Under the pieces are notes generated by a model. The model searched no databases, was not told where the DNA came from, and saw only the letters and a list, made by a program, of their open reading frames with translations. This document shows, one piece after another, positions 9,665-20,772 of a stretch of 64,000 nucleotides of DNA. Positions within the stretch are counted from its first letter, which is position 1. Every line of letters starts with the position of its first letter. The translations under genes and the position numbers were made by a program. This stretch comes from Zelopaecilomyces penicillatus (taxonomy: Eukaryota > Ascomycota > Sordariomycetes > Hypocreales > Pseudodiploosporaceae): the NCBI GenBank assembly GCA_005765155.1, contig VCCP01000002.1, positions 744,001 through 808,000 of the forward strand, in the 5' to 3' direction.

Positions 9665-11178
9665 TCATTTCTCGCTCCCCTTGGCACGCTCATAGTACCA
9701 GACAGCATTCTTCGTCTTGGCACAGTTCGACACTGATCCACCAGCGGGCACCCTCTTCGCGTCAATGCGCTGGGGCGCGCCGTTGACGTGAGAGAAATAC
9801 CAAACCTCGCTGAGCTGGGTCTTGCCAGCATCCAGGGAGCCGCGTCCAGCGGCTGTCTCATTGAACCGAGGGCCTGAGCAGCCAATGTAGGGTATCTCAC
9901 CATAGCCCTTCTTGAGGGCAGTCTGGAGGTTGGAGAGGGTATATGAGGTCGAGTTGGAAGGCGTAATGCAGGCCTTGGAGAGCCACTTCCAGGTCGGGAG
10001 GCTGCGGTAGTATGCAATGGTGGTCTCGAAATATTCAAACAAGTCTGCGTGCTTGGCGGCCTTGGGACCCTGAAGATTTGACAAAAGACAGCCTATGTCA
10101 GTGATTTGTTGCTTTTGCTAGGTGTGTTTTGATACGAACGGGTTTGAATGACTGATAGTTCTCTTTTAAAGGGGGTTTTATATATATAACTTACATAGCA
10201 CTCTGTCTGAAAGGTGGAGTAGCAAGTGGCATGCTTGCTGAACTCGTGCGCCCAGAGTATCCAGTTGGGCTCGTTTTGGCTGATCCAGAACTTGTTCATG
10301 TAGGCGAGCAGGTCCATCTTGCCATAGGGCTCGAAGAAGGTGTCAATTGGAGGACCAGTGTACGCTGGAACAGGGGTTCCATCGGGTTTGCCATTCGTGG
10401 TGTTAGGTTGAGGGTGGGGATCGTATTGTCGGCTAACAGGAGAAAATAGTTTCAGTAAAAGTTGTACTGGGTCATATTGAGAGAGGGTGGTTGGCTGTGA
10501 CTAACCTCAGATCGCAGTACTGCGTGTATGTTCCTTCAGATGGCACTCAGTTAGTTACGCTGATACTAATTCTTGCTTCCAGTCATTAGTGGGTGTTCAA
10601 ACCATCGCAAAAATCTACCAAGAGGTTAGCTTTCAACTCCAGGCTCCTTGACATATCGAGGTTCAAAAACTTACCAGGCCAAAGGCCGTGAATGGTCCAG
10701 GTAGACGGGGGCAGCACCTGTCCCTTATCTTCCCGTCCGGTATACACGCTCCAGAATTGAGTTTGCATCTATTCCCATTGAGACAGACACCTCTCACATT
10801 AGCAACCGGATCAATAGATGTTTCTCTTGTGGCGCCACCAGCAAAAAGCCTCCAAGAAGAGAGCACTCACCACCAGCCCGCCAAAGGTCTCGGAACAGCA
10901 GCTATCGACCTTCCCAGCCACCGCGCCGGCAGAGCAAGAGAGAACCGGATCGGCTGGAGAGATTGTGTTAGTGAATGTTTGTGATTATGTCCCAATGTGT
11001 TTCAAACGAAACCAAGAGTTGATGAGTACAATTGCCAAGATGCGCCCGGGAAAGGCTTGGCAAGTTTGGATTGAAACATACACAAAGCGCAGGTGTGGTT
11101 GTCGGCAGTAATGCCGGGATACAGCCCGGCAGATGCAAGCCGCGCCGAGGCGGCCAAGACCAAAGTGGTGCGCAGCAT
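9665..11178 (-). CDS. Secreted ribonuclease T2
   Basis: Seven exons on the minus strand: 11178-11082, 10953-10871, 10768-10675, 10614-10603, 10533-10506, 10432-10195 and 10069-9665, giving 318 residues. T2 RNases cut single-stranded RNA at acid pH through 2',3'-cyclic phosphates. The start (MLRTTLVLAASARLASA) is a signal peptide. Active-site block CAS I is TIHGLWP at 85-91 (His87) and CAS II is WAHEFSKHATC at 165-175 (His167, Glu168, His172), so catalysis looks intact. Cysteines typical of the fungal family (CC at 51-52, C94, C102, C175, C183) are present, as are N-glycosylation sites such as NTT and NST. Exon 4 is only 12 nt, coding DFCD. A C-terminal region after ~235 (GCSGPRFNE) matches the family. 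A TATA-like box lies about 100 bases upstream. Confidence 0.9.
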
Positions 11179-12299
11179 TGTCGATGGTTGACGGTGAAGC
11201 TCAAATGCGCTCGGCGACAGGAGTCTTCTGTTGTGCTACTGCAAATGGAGAGACGAAGATGATGGCGATCCGCGCGATATATAACTAAATGCAGCAACAA
11301 CACAGAACCGGATGAACCAGAGACCGAACGGAACGTGCACTCTGGAGTTGCGGCTCGGTTCGCCTTGATTACGACCTATTTGCCCCCCCGTAATAACACC
11401 CAGTGAGCTTCATTTTTCGCATCCCAACGGCTCGCCGGCACCGTGGACTCAATCCCTGCTGCCCTGACTTGAGCTAAACCCTGACACATGCCGCATGCAG
11501 CAAGCTCCTCCACGTCGATATGCCCTCAGAAGAGAAGTTCTGCCCGGGGAGCCGCGCCACCTAACCTGGGGCAACGCCCGTAGCCTAGGCCCGTAAACTC
11601 AAGCGACAGACCGCGGATTTCGGCTGGTGTGTTCGTTGGTGCTCCGATATGGTACCTGAGCGCATTGAGCGAATAAGCTAACATAGTTGACGGGTCAGAC
11701 AGGGATGACGGCGTCCTCCGAACAGCTAGGACGGAACTTTTGGCACCGGTCCCGACCATAGTTCGCATTCTCTTGAATCGGGCCTGGTGGCGTCCAATCT
11801 GAGCACAAAACACACAACGTGGCGATCGTCCGAAGATAGATGCATACCTGAAGCCATTGAAGGGCCAATACATTCTTGTGGTGGTGAGCAATACTCGAAA
11901 TTGTGATTTGATGTCGTTTCCTAGCGAGTTCCCCGCACAACCTAAGATTCCCCGCATAGATGGTAAGATCGTCTAAAAAGCTTGGGCCACGAGTTGTTTG
12001 TTCGTAGCAAGACTGGACGACAACGTTGCGGGAGGATTGGAAGTGTAACTTTTGGTAGTTGTTCAAGTATACAAACGTCCAAAATGCAATTGCTATACCG
12101 ATATAACTTGTTAAGTTTGTAATTTAGCTGCAGACCACTCGATTAGAACCCCTGCATCTTGCGATGTGTCTGACAACCGATCCAAGACCAAAACGAAGTC
12201 AAATTAGTATGGACTGTTGCTAGGGCTAGTGAAAATAGCAACGCATATCTGTAAAGTGGCGCAAGCCTGAGCATATGCGGAGGAATCTTTCGTTTTGAT
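11179..12299. other. Intergenic between T2 RNase and GNAT acetyltransferase
   Basis: Two overlapping minus-strand open frames (11526-11957 and 11695-12066) have no recognisable domain and no codon pattern like the neighbours. I treat them as chance. The left end holds the RNase promoter. Confidence 0.55.
11276..11285 (-). promoter_or_regulatory. TATA-like box of the T2 RNase gene
   Basis: On the minus strand the sequence reads GTTATATATC, about 100 bases before the ATG at 11178. Position and sequence fit a fungal core promoter; no other support. Confidence 0.4.
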
Positions 12300-12941
12300 C
12301 TATTGCCGTAGATCTTTGTAAAAGAAAGTGCCGTCCTTGAGCTCGCCCGTCGGACTCATGCCATAGCCAGGCACCTTGCCAACTTCCACATAACCAGCTT
12401 TTCTAAACACTGCATCCGCGGGGCTTCCAGTCTCCGTGTCGAGTAACTTTTCAACAAACAAATCAGCAAGTGATATCACTTACGTCGGATAGAACTCTAG
12501 ACCCTAGTGTTTGATGGGTACACTTACCAGCAATGTCCTTCCACGACTTGCAGCCTCTCCTTCAAGAACGCTCAACAGAGCTCTTGCGCCACCTTTACCT
12601 CGAAAGCTTTTATGAACGAGTAACTTCTCCACCATGCCCCGGAACGAGCCCGTCTCCGTGTAGGGCATGTAAAGCATGACAACGCCCATAACTTCGGGGC
12701 CCCGCACTCGCCCGCTCGGATCCAGTTCACTCACAAGGATGAAGATAAGCCTTTTTCCATCATTGGTCTCCGCAATACGTTCCTTCCACCAAGATAGTAG
12801 CTTCTCGTGCGATAGTGGTGGCAGAAAAGTGGCTATGGTTCGATCGTGTGTGACGCAAGATGCATGGATAGCGGCCAGATATGGTGTCAGGTGCGAGTGT
12901 TGTGTAGAGCTGAACTGAAGAACAATGCCTGGATTAGACAT
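12300..12941 (-). CDS. GNAT-family N-acetyltransferase
   Basis: Two exons on the minus strand: 12941-12528 and 12446-12300, giving 186 residues. The acetyl-CoA loop (motif A) is VHKSFRGKGGARALL at about residues 109-123, fitting the R-x-x-G-x-G/A signature, preceded by the beta-strand EVMGVVMLYMP. The second exon carries the usual end of the fold: SPADAVFRKAGYVEVGKVPGYGMSP and then a strand that includes GTFFYKDL. The substrate cannot be told from sequence; such proteins acetylate small amines, antibiotics or peptides. Similar domains are common in bacteria (Streptomyces-type acetyltransferases), but the well-placed intron shows the gene is settled in the fungal genome. Confidence 0.85.
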
Positions 12942-14315
12942 TATGAATGGGTATCTGATGATAGATGCAGCTAAATGGGGGTGATTAGGGTATCCAACTC
13001 TATCAAACGCAGGTTCATGAACAAGCGTTTTCCGGCACTAGTGAGCTGCCTGCCAATTGCCGTGTGCTGCTCACACGTAGATACCAGCCCAGAAGCTCGA
13101 GACTTTCCAAGGGCAGGTGGGTATTTCAATGAGAAGACTATCGATTTTTTCAGTTAGCCTATATTTCATTCGTCAAACAACAGATAAGACACATGCAATG
13201 ACAAAGGGCTAAGGGTTCAACAGGGTGTGAACGTAGTGTGTAACTTCATTCAGAGCTACCAACTCCAAAATCAGACAATAAGAGGTCACCATACCGCAAA
13301 GCAATAATACGAGATAGGAATAGCTCCTATTTTGAGCCTGTTAATGTAACCAATTGTGTGGTCGAGTTGCTGAGTCAGTTGGTGTCCTGGCTGGATGGTG
13401 ATGCTCAGCTTTAGGGTAATGCCGTTCTCGGGAGCCGAAACTGGAAGAATCTCCTAGGCTGAACGCACTGTCTATCTCCAGGCGAACTGGCGCCAACAAG
13501 AGCTGCTGAGTGGGAATTTTGTGTGGCCTTTTTGGATTCGGGATTTGGAGGAGAGGGGAGGGTGCAAAGAGCGATCTGGACCAGTGATTTTCGGGACTTG
13601 GAGGGTGACAGTTGGTGTTCCGGTGCCTGTTTGATGGCAATGGCCGCCTGAGGGGCTCTGGGTAGCGACACCACCAACGCAACGGCAGGCGCCGGCGCCG
13701 GCACTGACTTCCATTTCCTCCCTGCAATGTTATGGACTCGGCATCACGCGCAATTTGAGCCATCACTCCATCATTATTCGCCCTTGCATATTGTAACCTT
13801 AGTCCATCATACCTTGCTTACTTATTTTTTCAGATCAACAGGGCAGGGCAATACCAGGCAGCCTGCCATCATTTCTTGTTGCAAGTATTCAAATACGGCG
13901 TAGCCAAATAAGTGTGCACAAGACTAACAATTATAGCTGATGCAAACAAGCATTGACAAAAAGACTACTTTACAGACCCATACCATCAGGCCCATCACCA
14001 AACCCCGGAACTCCATCTCTACCAGGAGACAACACACTGTTTGGAAAGGCCTAAGAATAAACAAGACATTGGGCTCTATGCGATGACATGCAAAGCCCGA
14101 TCCTCTTCTTGTAAGTCGCCAATACCATCTCCGATACAAGTGCCCTTCATTCCAGGAACCTACGGGTTTTCAGCATAACACTGTATTCCCAACCGCTAAA
14201 AATTCTTTTGAAGTTCCACATTCCTCCCCACTCTTTTCATTACCTATGTTGTAAGGATATCCTGTTCCTTGAGCCGTAATAATCAATCCAACTATGGCCC
14301 TTTCTATCGTGTGAC
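12942..14315. other. Intergenic; one doubtful minus-strand ORF
   Basis: The open frame at 13341-13766 and its overlapping neighbours are Pro/Ser/Arg-rich with no family match and clashing frames. The GGCGCCGGCGCCGGC run near 13690 is a short GC repeat. I see no supported gene. Confidence 0.5.
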
Positions 14316-16610
14316 TCAGTCTGCCTTGGTGTTACCATTGTTACCACCTAGTAGGCCATCCTTGAAATCTCGGATGCTGATTGAGTCCTCAAGTCTAAAG
14401 TGTCCACGAGCACGACGTGGCTTGCCGCGCATCCATGAAAAGGCCCCAAAGGCGAGGCCAGCGATGCACCCAAAGGATAGAAAAGGGTGTTCGGTAAGAG
14501 TGACACGAATATCGTAGAATATCTTCTCAAACGATGACACTGTGAGCTTATGCTTGAGTGTCTGTGGGTTGTAGACAACTTTGTCAAGGGTTTCCATGAT
14601 GGAGGTTCGGCTGACAAGAATATAGTTGCCGGTAACCGTGGTGTCCCAGTACTTTCGGCTCTGCAAGATATTAGCTATGTATCACCTGAAAGAGTGGTAT
14701 TGGCTCTTTCTGTTGTTTGAACACTTACATCTTCATCATTGATAATGACCCGCTCTCCATCCTTAGCATCGAGACCATAAGTGGTACGAATCCAGCGCTG
14801 CCAAGCTACGCTGTCAACCCAGGCGAACCCGACTTCTTTTCGACCAGCCGAGTTCATATCAATCCGAATAGCCTTTGCAGATCGTAGGGCTCGCTGATCA
14901 TCACGATCCTCAGCCTCTTCGATTCTCATTTGCTTGGCATCCCGGAGCTTTTTCCTCTCTAGCTGGAACTCCTGAATTTGTCTGTCCATCCACTCGTTTG
15001 CAGCACTCTTCATTTCTCGCAGAGCGCCTTGAAAGCCATCTTGGTCCTCACGATTCAAAATGCCCAACACCACAATCTTGCGGTCCATGATCTGGCGGGC
15101 GTTGGTTACAGTCAGCTCGGGGACAAGCGGAAGCCAGACGGACTTCATCCAGTCCAGAACCTGATGTGTGTCTCTCATCGCATTTGGAGTCAATGGTGGG
15201 TAGTACGTAGGGCGGCCCTCTCTCGATACTAACAGTCTGGGCCAGGTTGTGATTTTGAAACGTTCAGACATCTTAGGGTCCTTGGTCTTGACGAGTTTTG
15301 CATGGCCGATAAGGCTAAGAGGGATTCTCTCTAGTGCTCTGAAGTCTTCCGAGGTAGTGGCATGATCATAGAAGTAGACGAAAATGACCTCCTCTTTGAG
15401 CTCCAGCGCTTTGAATGACTCAGCGTCGACATCTGGAACCCCGCCGGCGAGATCCAAAGCCTTATCTGCATATTGGACAAAGTCGCCGAGACCCCTGAGG
15501 CCCTGATATTCGGCCCTCTCACCACCTTTGAAGAAAAGAATAGTTGGAAACGCCCTGGCACGAACATCCTTGCACAAGCGTGTTTCCCTATCACAGTTGA
15601 CCTCGCCTATATTGAGTTTGCCTCGCATGTTCTTGGCCACCTGCTCCCAAGTTGGGGCCATATCCTGGCAATGAGGGCACCAAGGTGCATAGAATTTGAT
15701 GAACCAAGGATCTTGGCTCATGGTGACCAGGCGTTGAAACGTTTCCGCAGTCAATGGAACAGAAACACCCTCCACGTTAGGTTTTGTTGCAGGCACCTTG
15801 GACTTCTCCTTGGGCTGCTCTGGGACAGGCGGGGCTATGTATTTATCAGACTTCTCCGACTTCTCATCCGATTTCTCATCCAATTTCTTTTCCGACTTGC
15901 TCTTGTCTGCTGATGACTTATCAGACTTGTCGTTTTTTGCAGAGGTTTTACCGAGCTTGTCTTCAGTGGCCAATTCGTCGTTCTTCTTGGGTGCGCTTTT
16001 TGGTGCTTCCTTATCACCAGGTGCGGGCAAGTCGAGGCTTCGAGGTCTCGATCCAGGTTTGGCCTTTTCCAGAGTAGCCTCAATCATGTTACTCAAAACC
16101 GTCATGTTCTTGCCACCCAAAACCTGGTCCACCACCTTGCCGTTTTCATAAAGAAGGGTTGATGGCCATGATGTTATACCCTTATCTTCACAGAGATCGC
16201 CGAAGGCGAGACAGCTGATGGCAGCAAATCTCAAGTCATAATACTTCGTGAATGTCGAGTCCACGGCAGCTTCGGCAGCTGGTTTCGATGTGTGGTAAAA
16301 TTCATAAAGTGTCTGATAGGTTGGAGCAAAATCGATGCAATGATGGCATTGGGGGCTACAGGCGCACTGCACGTTAGTCGTCGCTGATTGAGGGGATAAG
16401 AGTGAGCCATTACCTGTAATGCTTTACCACCATATATTTCGACTTTTTCATTTCATCATCCCATGTTGTCGCCGTTAGCTCTAGGAATGGGGGCACAGGC
16501 TGCGAATTGAAGGTTGTCCCTTTGTTCTTAGAGTCCGTCTCTGTGTTCTGAGACTGTGCCCACCCAGCAATAGCGCTGCTGAGGAGCAGTGCAAGGGTAG
16601 AGACCCTCAT
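14316..16610 (-). CDS. ER transmembrane protein disulfide isomerase, Eps1-like
   Basis: Three exons on the minus strand: 16610-16414, 16355-14729 and 14660-14316, giving 722 residues (yeast Eps1 is about 700). It should form or rearrange disulfides, or act in quality control of membrane proteins, from the ER membrane. I started at MRVSTLALLLSSAIAGWAQ because it is a signal peptide; an upstream in-frame ATG at 16730 would bury it. The first thioredoxin domain has CHHC (69-72) after HYSPQ. The second has WCPHC (CPHC at 292-295) with the cis-proline in RAFPTILFF. Between them (about 165-265) is a very charged Lys/Ser/Asp/Glu linker. A third, cysteine-less thioredoxin-like region follows. One membrane span (about 666-685) precedes a basic RGKPRRARGH tail. 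The splice joining HY to SPQC is needed to make the first active site. Confidence 0.87.
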
Positions 16611-17356
16611 GATTGACAGTGATCGTACCAACTGTGGTGCCGATGCGGTTGTAGAGAGAACAGCAGTAAAATAGAGGCAAGGCGAGCCAATCGAGGTGAA
16701 TCGGGAGGCGAATTTGACAGTCGACTTCACGGTCTAGCCACTGCACACTTGAGAATGCCGAAAACTAAACATACAGCTACAAAGCATAAAAGAGAAGATG
16801 AAGAAAGTTAGCAGAAGTGGCTCGCTTGGCCTTGATGCTGCCAGCGGCGGTTGTTAATGGCGACAAATGCACACGTCGAAGCTGGCGACCAAGGGGATAG
16901 ACAAGATTGCAGCCAGACCCCCCATCCAGGAGAGATTAGAGACACAGATGCGAAACGTTTCCCGCCACAGTGAGGCGCCCCTGTTGCTGTCCGCTGATAA
17001 AGCATTGTGCCGCACATATGTGGCTGAGTTTTCTAGGAAGTAGATGTTGATACTCTAGCTCTGTCAGGCTTAGCGCGAGGACCCTGATTTGAGGCTGCAA
17101 CTGGATTGGGCTGTATTACAGGTAGTGGAATAGGCAATAACAGTGGACAGCATGCTACAGCGAGCGCTCGCAACTTCCAACATACTTACCCAGCTCTCCA
17201 TAGTACTTGCCTCTCTGTAGGCAGCCATCTGATCATTTATATCCAAGTCCAGGGTTCTTCCCCTCTTTTCCATCTTTCTCATTTCACCTCTGATAATTTA
17301 TTTCCCGTTCCCCCTAGTTTGTGACTCAAAAGATCTGATGTGTGCAGCTGGAAAGC
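16611..17356. promoter_or_regulatory. Divergent promoter region, Eps1-like gene and TDP1
   Basis: 746 bases between the two start codons. A C/T-rich stretch (17250-17320) just before TDP1 looks like its leader. No gene or clear TATA box seen. Confidence 0.45.
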
Positions 17357-19166
17357 ATGAGTGTTTTACAAAAACGCCAGCGAGATGATGACGCCGAGCC
17401 CAACGGACCTGAATCTCTGTCAAGAGCCATTAGTCCGCCGTCAAAAAGACGCCGCCATCTAACCTGTATCTCTTCGCCATGGCAGCTCACATGGATTAGA
17501 GACCTTCCGGAGGAGCTAAACCGAGATGCGATCACGTTAAAGGATCTCTTGGGCGATCCTCTTATATCTGAATGTTGGCAGTTCAATTATCTTCATGACA
17601 TTCCGTTCATCATGGATGCTTTCGATAGAGATACGAGACATCTTGTAAAACTCAACGTAGTTCATGGATTTTGGAAAAGGGAAGATCCGCGAAGACTCAT
17701 GCTCATGGTAAGCACTCGTTGGTCTTTGCCTGCCTAGTTTTTCAAGTTTTCTTATTACAAGAAGAGGAGAGAGGACAGGGCTGGCAACCGTCTGGCTGTG
17801 TTTGAATACACGTTGATATCCCTGTTGCGCATTCAGAATTTCTGGAGAAGAGTCATAATCTATAACCGCACTAACATCATTACAGAAACAAGCATCTGAA
17901 TTTGACAATGTCCGACTTCATGTCGCGCCAATGCCTGAGATGTTTGGGACGCACCATTCCAAAATGATGATTTTACTTCGCCATGATGATACAGCACAGA
18001 TCATCATACATACCGCCAACATGATCTCGAAGGATTGGACGAATTTGACCAATGCAGTCTGGAAATCACATTTGCTTCCCAAATGTGCTTCTCCTTCAAG
18101 CGAGATTTACAGAGATCCAGAGCAGTTTGCAATTGGGAGTGGGGAAAGATTCAAGGTGGATTTATCTAACTACTTGGCCAGTTACGATTCCCACAAAGTT
18201 ACATGCAAGCCCTTGGTAGAAGAGCTCAGTCTTTATGACTTTTCCTGTATCAAGGCTGCCTTTGTTGCGAGTGTCCCAGGACGACATGACATTCACGACC
18301 TATCTAGAACATCATGGGGATGGGCAGGCCTGAAAAGGTGTTTGAAAACCATAGAATGCGAAGATGGGGACTCTGAAGTTGTGGTTCAAATATCCTCCAT
18401 TGCTACTCTGGGTGGCAAGGATGAATGGTTACAGAATTCACTCTTTGGAGCCTTATCCGCTTCGCATAAAAGGGCAGCGAAGCGACCCAGGTTTAAAGTT
18501 GTCTTCCCTACTGCTGACGAAATCCGAAGCTCACTGGACGGATATGCATCGGGGGGTTCTATTCATACCAAGATCCGTTCTCAGCAGCAAATCCGGCAAC
18601 TCGAATACATGAGGCCAATGTTTTATCACTGGGCTAATGATAGCGCAAGCGGGCTGGGTAATTCATCTTTTTATCCACCTTTTGTTGCAAGAGTCTGGGA
18701 AGTTGCGACACTGACAACTACGTGATAAACAGCGTTGTCTCAAGATGTAAATGCAGAGGACGGAGGACGAAATCGTGCGGCGCCACATATCAAGACGTAC
18801 ATACGCTACAATCAAAACAACTTGATAGATTGGGCTTTACTAACATCGGCAAATCTTTCCAAACAAGCTTGGGGTGAAGCTGCCCGGCCCGCAACGGGAG
18901 AGGCTCGTGTTGCCTCCTGGGAAGTTGGTGTAATGCTTTGGCCCGGGTTGTTCGGATCGCAAGCCGTCATGATGGGATCTTTTCAGTCCGACAATGCGAA
19001 TGTAGATGCAACAGCTTGGGGGGAGGAGGGCAAGACTGTCATTGGCCTACGCATGCCGTACAGTGTCCCTCTGCAGCGTTATGCGCAGGGCGAGAAACCG
19101 TGGGTAGCATCGGATACTCATGACACTCCAGACTGGAGAGGATGCAAATGGGAGCCAGCCGAGTGA
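17357..19166 (+). CDS. TDP1: Tyrosyl-DNA phosphodiesterase 1
   Basis: Three exons: 17357-17707, 17886-18657 and 18733-19166, giving 518 residues. TDP1 hydrolyses 3'-phosphotyrosyl links left by stalled topoisomerase I and acts in DNA repair in the nucleus. The first HKD motif is GTHHSKMMIL (His141, Lys143), the second PHIKTYIRYN (His393, Lys395), followed by the DWALLTSANLSKQAWG block that carries the conserved Asn. WKSHLLPKC and YMRPMFYHWANDSASG are further family landmarks. The N-terminus is a short basic/acidic disordered stretch (QKRQRDDDAEP, PSKRRR) fitting a nuclear signal. The first intron, 178 nt, is longer than the window's average. Both catalytic motifs are intact. The next gene, a MATE transporter, is on the same strand 1.6 kb away. 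Confidence 0.93.
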
Positions 19167-20772
19167 CGGCTTACCGAAAAGGGTAACTGAAACATCCGGA
19201 AGTTTTGTGCTAGCTCTTGGTGTCTGACGTACAACAACGGATGATGGCAGCAAATGAACCGGCGATAGATGGCATGGACAGGGGACCCGATATATGATAA
19301 AATATCTGCAGACTGCAGTCACATACACGGAGATATACGGTTGCATCATAAGCAATCATTGGCGGCAGATACGAGCGATTGCTTCGGGAAAATAAAAATC
19401 AAGAACTGGCAACCCTTGTTTATGGGGCCACAACCGAATGCACGAAAATTTGGACCGTACAACGGGGTGAAAAAAATCACTGGCCGAACCACCACTCTAA
19501 GAGATTCCATGGCGATATATTTCCCAATATCTAGCTATTTCTACAAATCTCTAGCTATGTCCCGAAATAGCTAGAAATCTCAGTTAAGTAAACTACTATA
19601 CCTATTCAGGACCCATTGTAATGTTACAAAGTGTCACGTCAGTGGTGAATTTTTTTTTTAACCCTGTCGCCAAAGTGCGGCAGCATGGCTGGCAGGCAGA
19701 AGACGGAGTCCGGTTGTCGAACGACAGGGCGTGGCCCATTACAGTCAATTTTGCAAGCCACCGCGGCGGCGAAGTTGACAGCGTCAATCAAAATCTGGAC
19801 ACCTGACGTTTTTGTAGTTCGAAGCTATGCCCTCTTGGCTCCGCAGTTTCGAGACGGGTATGCCAATCCAGTCTTGGCGGCGCCCTTTAGACGAGTACCT
19901 GTTGTCGATTACAGTACCCAAAAATGTCGTGGCCGCGGACCCCGAAGTTTCTGAGCATTGAGCACCAACTACTTCAGCCAACTCTGATCAAGCTACCCTC
20001 TAACAGGCAATGGCAGGAGGGGCATTGCAATTGAGGAGGGGATCCCTGTTCATGCACGACGATGATGGAGCCCTATCCCGATTCGAGGAATGGTAATGAG
20101 TAACCCGCCCGGTCGAGATCCATCGGTGTTTAAATTTGCATACAGTGCAGCACCCAGCCACGGAGTAGGTACTTTGTTCGCAGCACACCCTCCGATTTTA
20201 GCTTTGCCGTTTGCCTTTGGGGTGGGCAGTAGGAAAGCAGATTATTTCAAAGGTTTGCTACCTTTTTTCTCCCTTTTCAAGTTTCATCTTGCTTGCACAA
20301 CTCACCTGTGTCGGCCTGTGGTCGATCTGAAGTTAACCCACCGGCTCCCAGTGCAAGACACGGAGTAATTGGCCCGCCAGTTCTCTTATCACTGGCCGCT
20401 CCGAAATCGCCTTTCGGCCAACTCATTCTGACATTTACACTGGTTGCTTATCTGCCGCCACCTACGTCTCGGCGACGCACCCTGACAACAGAACAATACA
20501 AAGAGCAACAAGAAGCAATTCGTCTCTGAGACAATCACCCGGCATTGGTATTGTCGCGTCAATACGCCAGCCTTTGGACGGTGACCTTCTCCACTGCGAG
20601 GTCAGCCTGCTCCTTGCCAACACGCTCAATCTTGGTCTGTCCACCCTAGTGATTTCCCTCACGAACTAGCTCTTTGATTGTTACTCTTTCTGTGGCCTTC
20701 CCACCAGACTTTTGAGTTCACTTTCTTACCTTGCAATAGACGACTAGGAACCGTAGTGTCCTTTCCGATACA
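19167..20772. other. Intergenic upstream of the MATE gene; contains a hairpin element
   Basis: No coding ORF is supported. A 12-base perfect inverted repeat lies at 19531-19576 (listed separately). The last ~100 bases, C/T-rich, look like the 5' leader of the transporter. Confidence 0.55.
19531..19576. repeat. Short inverted repeat with 12-base perfect arms
   Basis: TCTAGCTATTTC at 19531-19542 is the exact reverse complement of GAAATAGCTAGA at 19565-19576. A third copy of the core TCTAGCTAT lies between them at 19551-19559 in direct orientation, so alternative hairpins are possible. It sits about 370 bases after TDP1. It could be a structured RNA or terminator element, or a relic of a miniature transposon; no target duplication is evident. 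Confidence 0.7.

Noticed and set aside
13341..13766. 141-codon Pro/Ser/Arg-rich frame between the GNAT and PDI genes
   Set aside because: Three overlapping frames read equally well, none with a domain; probably GC-repeat-driven.
19531..19576. Terminal inverted repeats of a DNA transposon
   Set aside because: The arms are only 22 bases apart with no transposase nearby and no target-site duplication visible.
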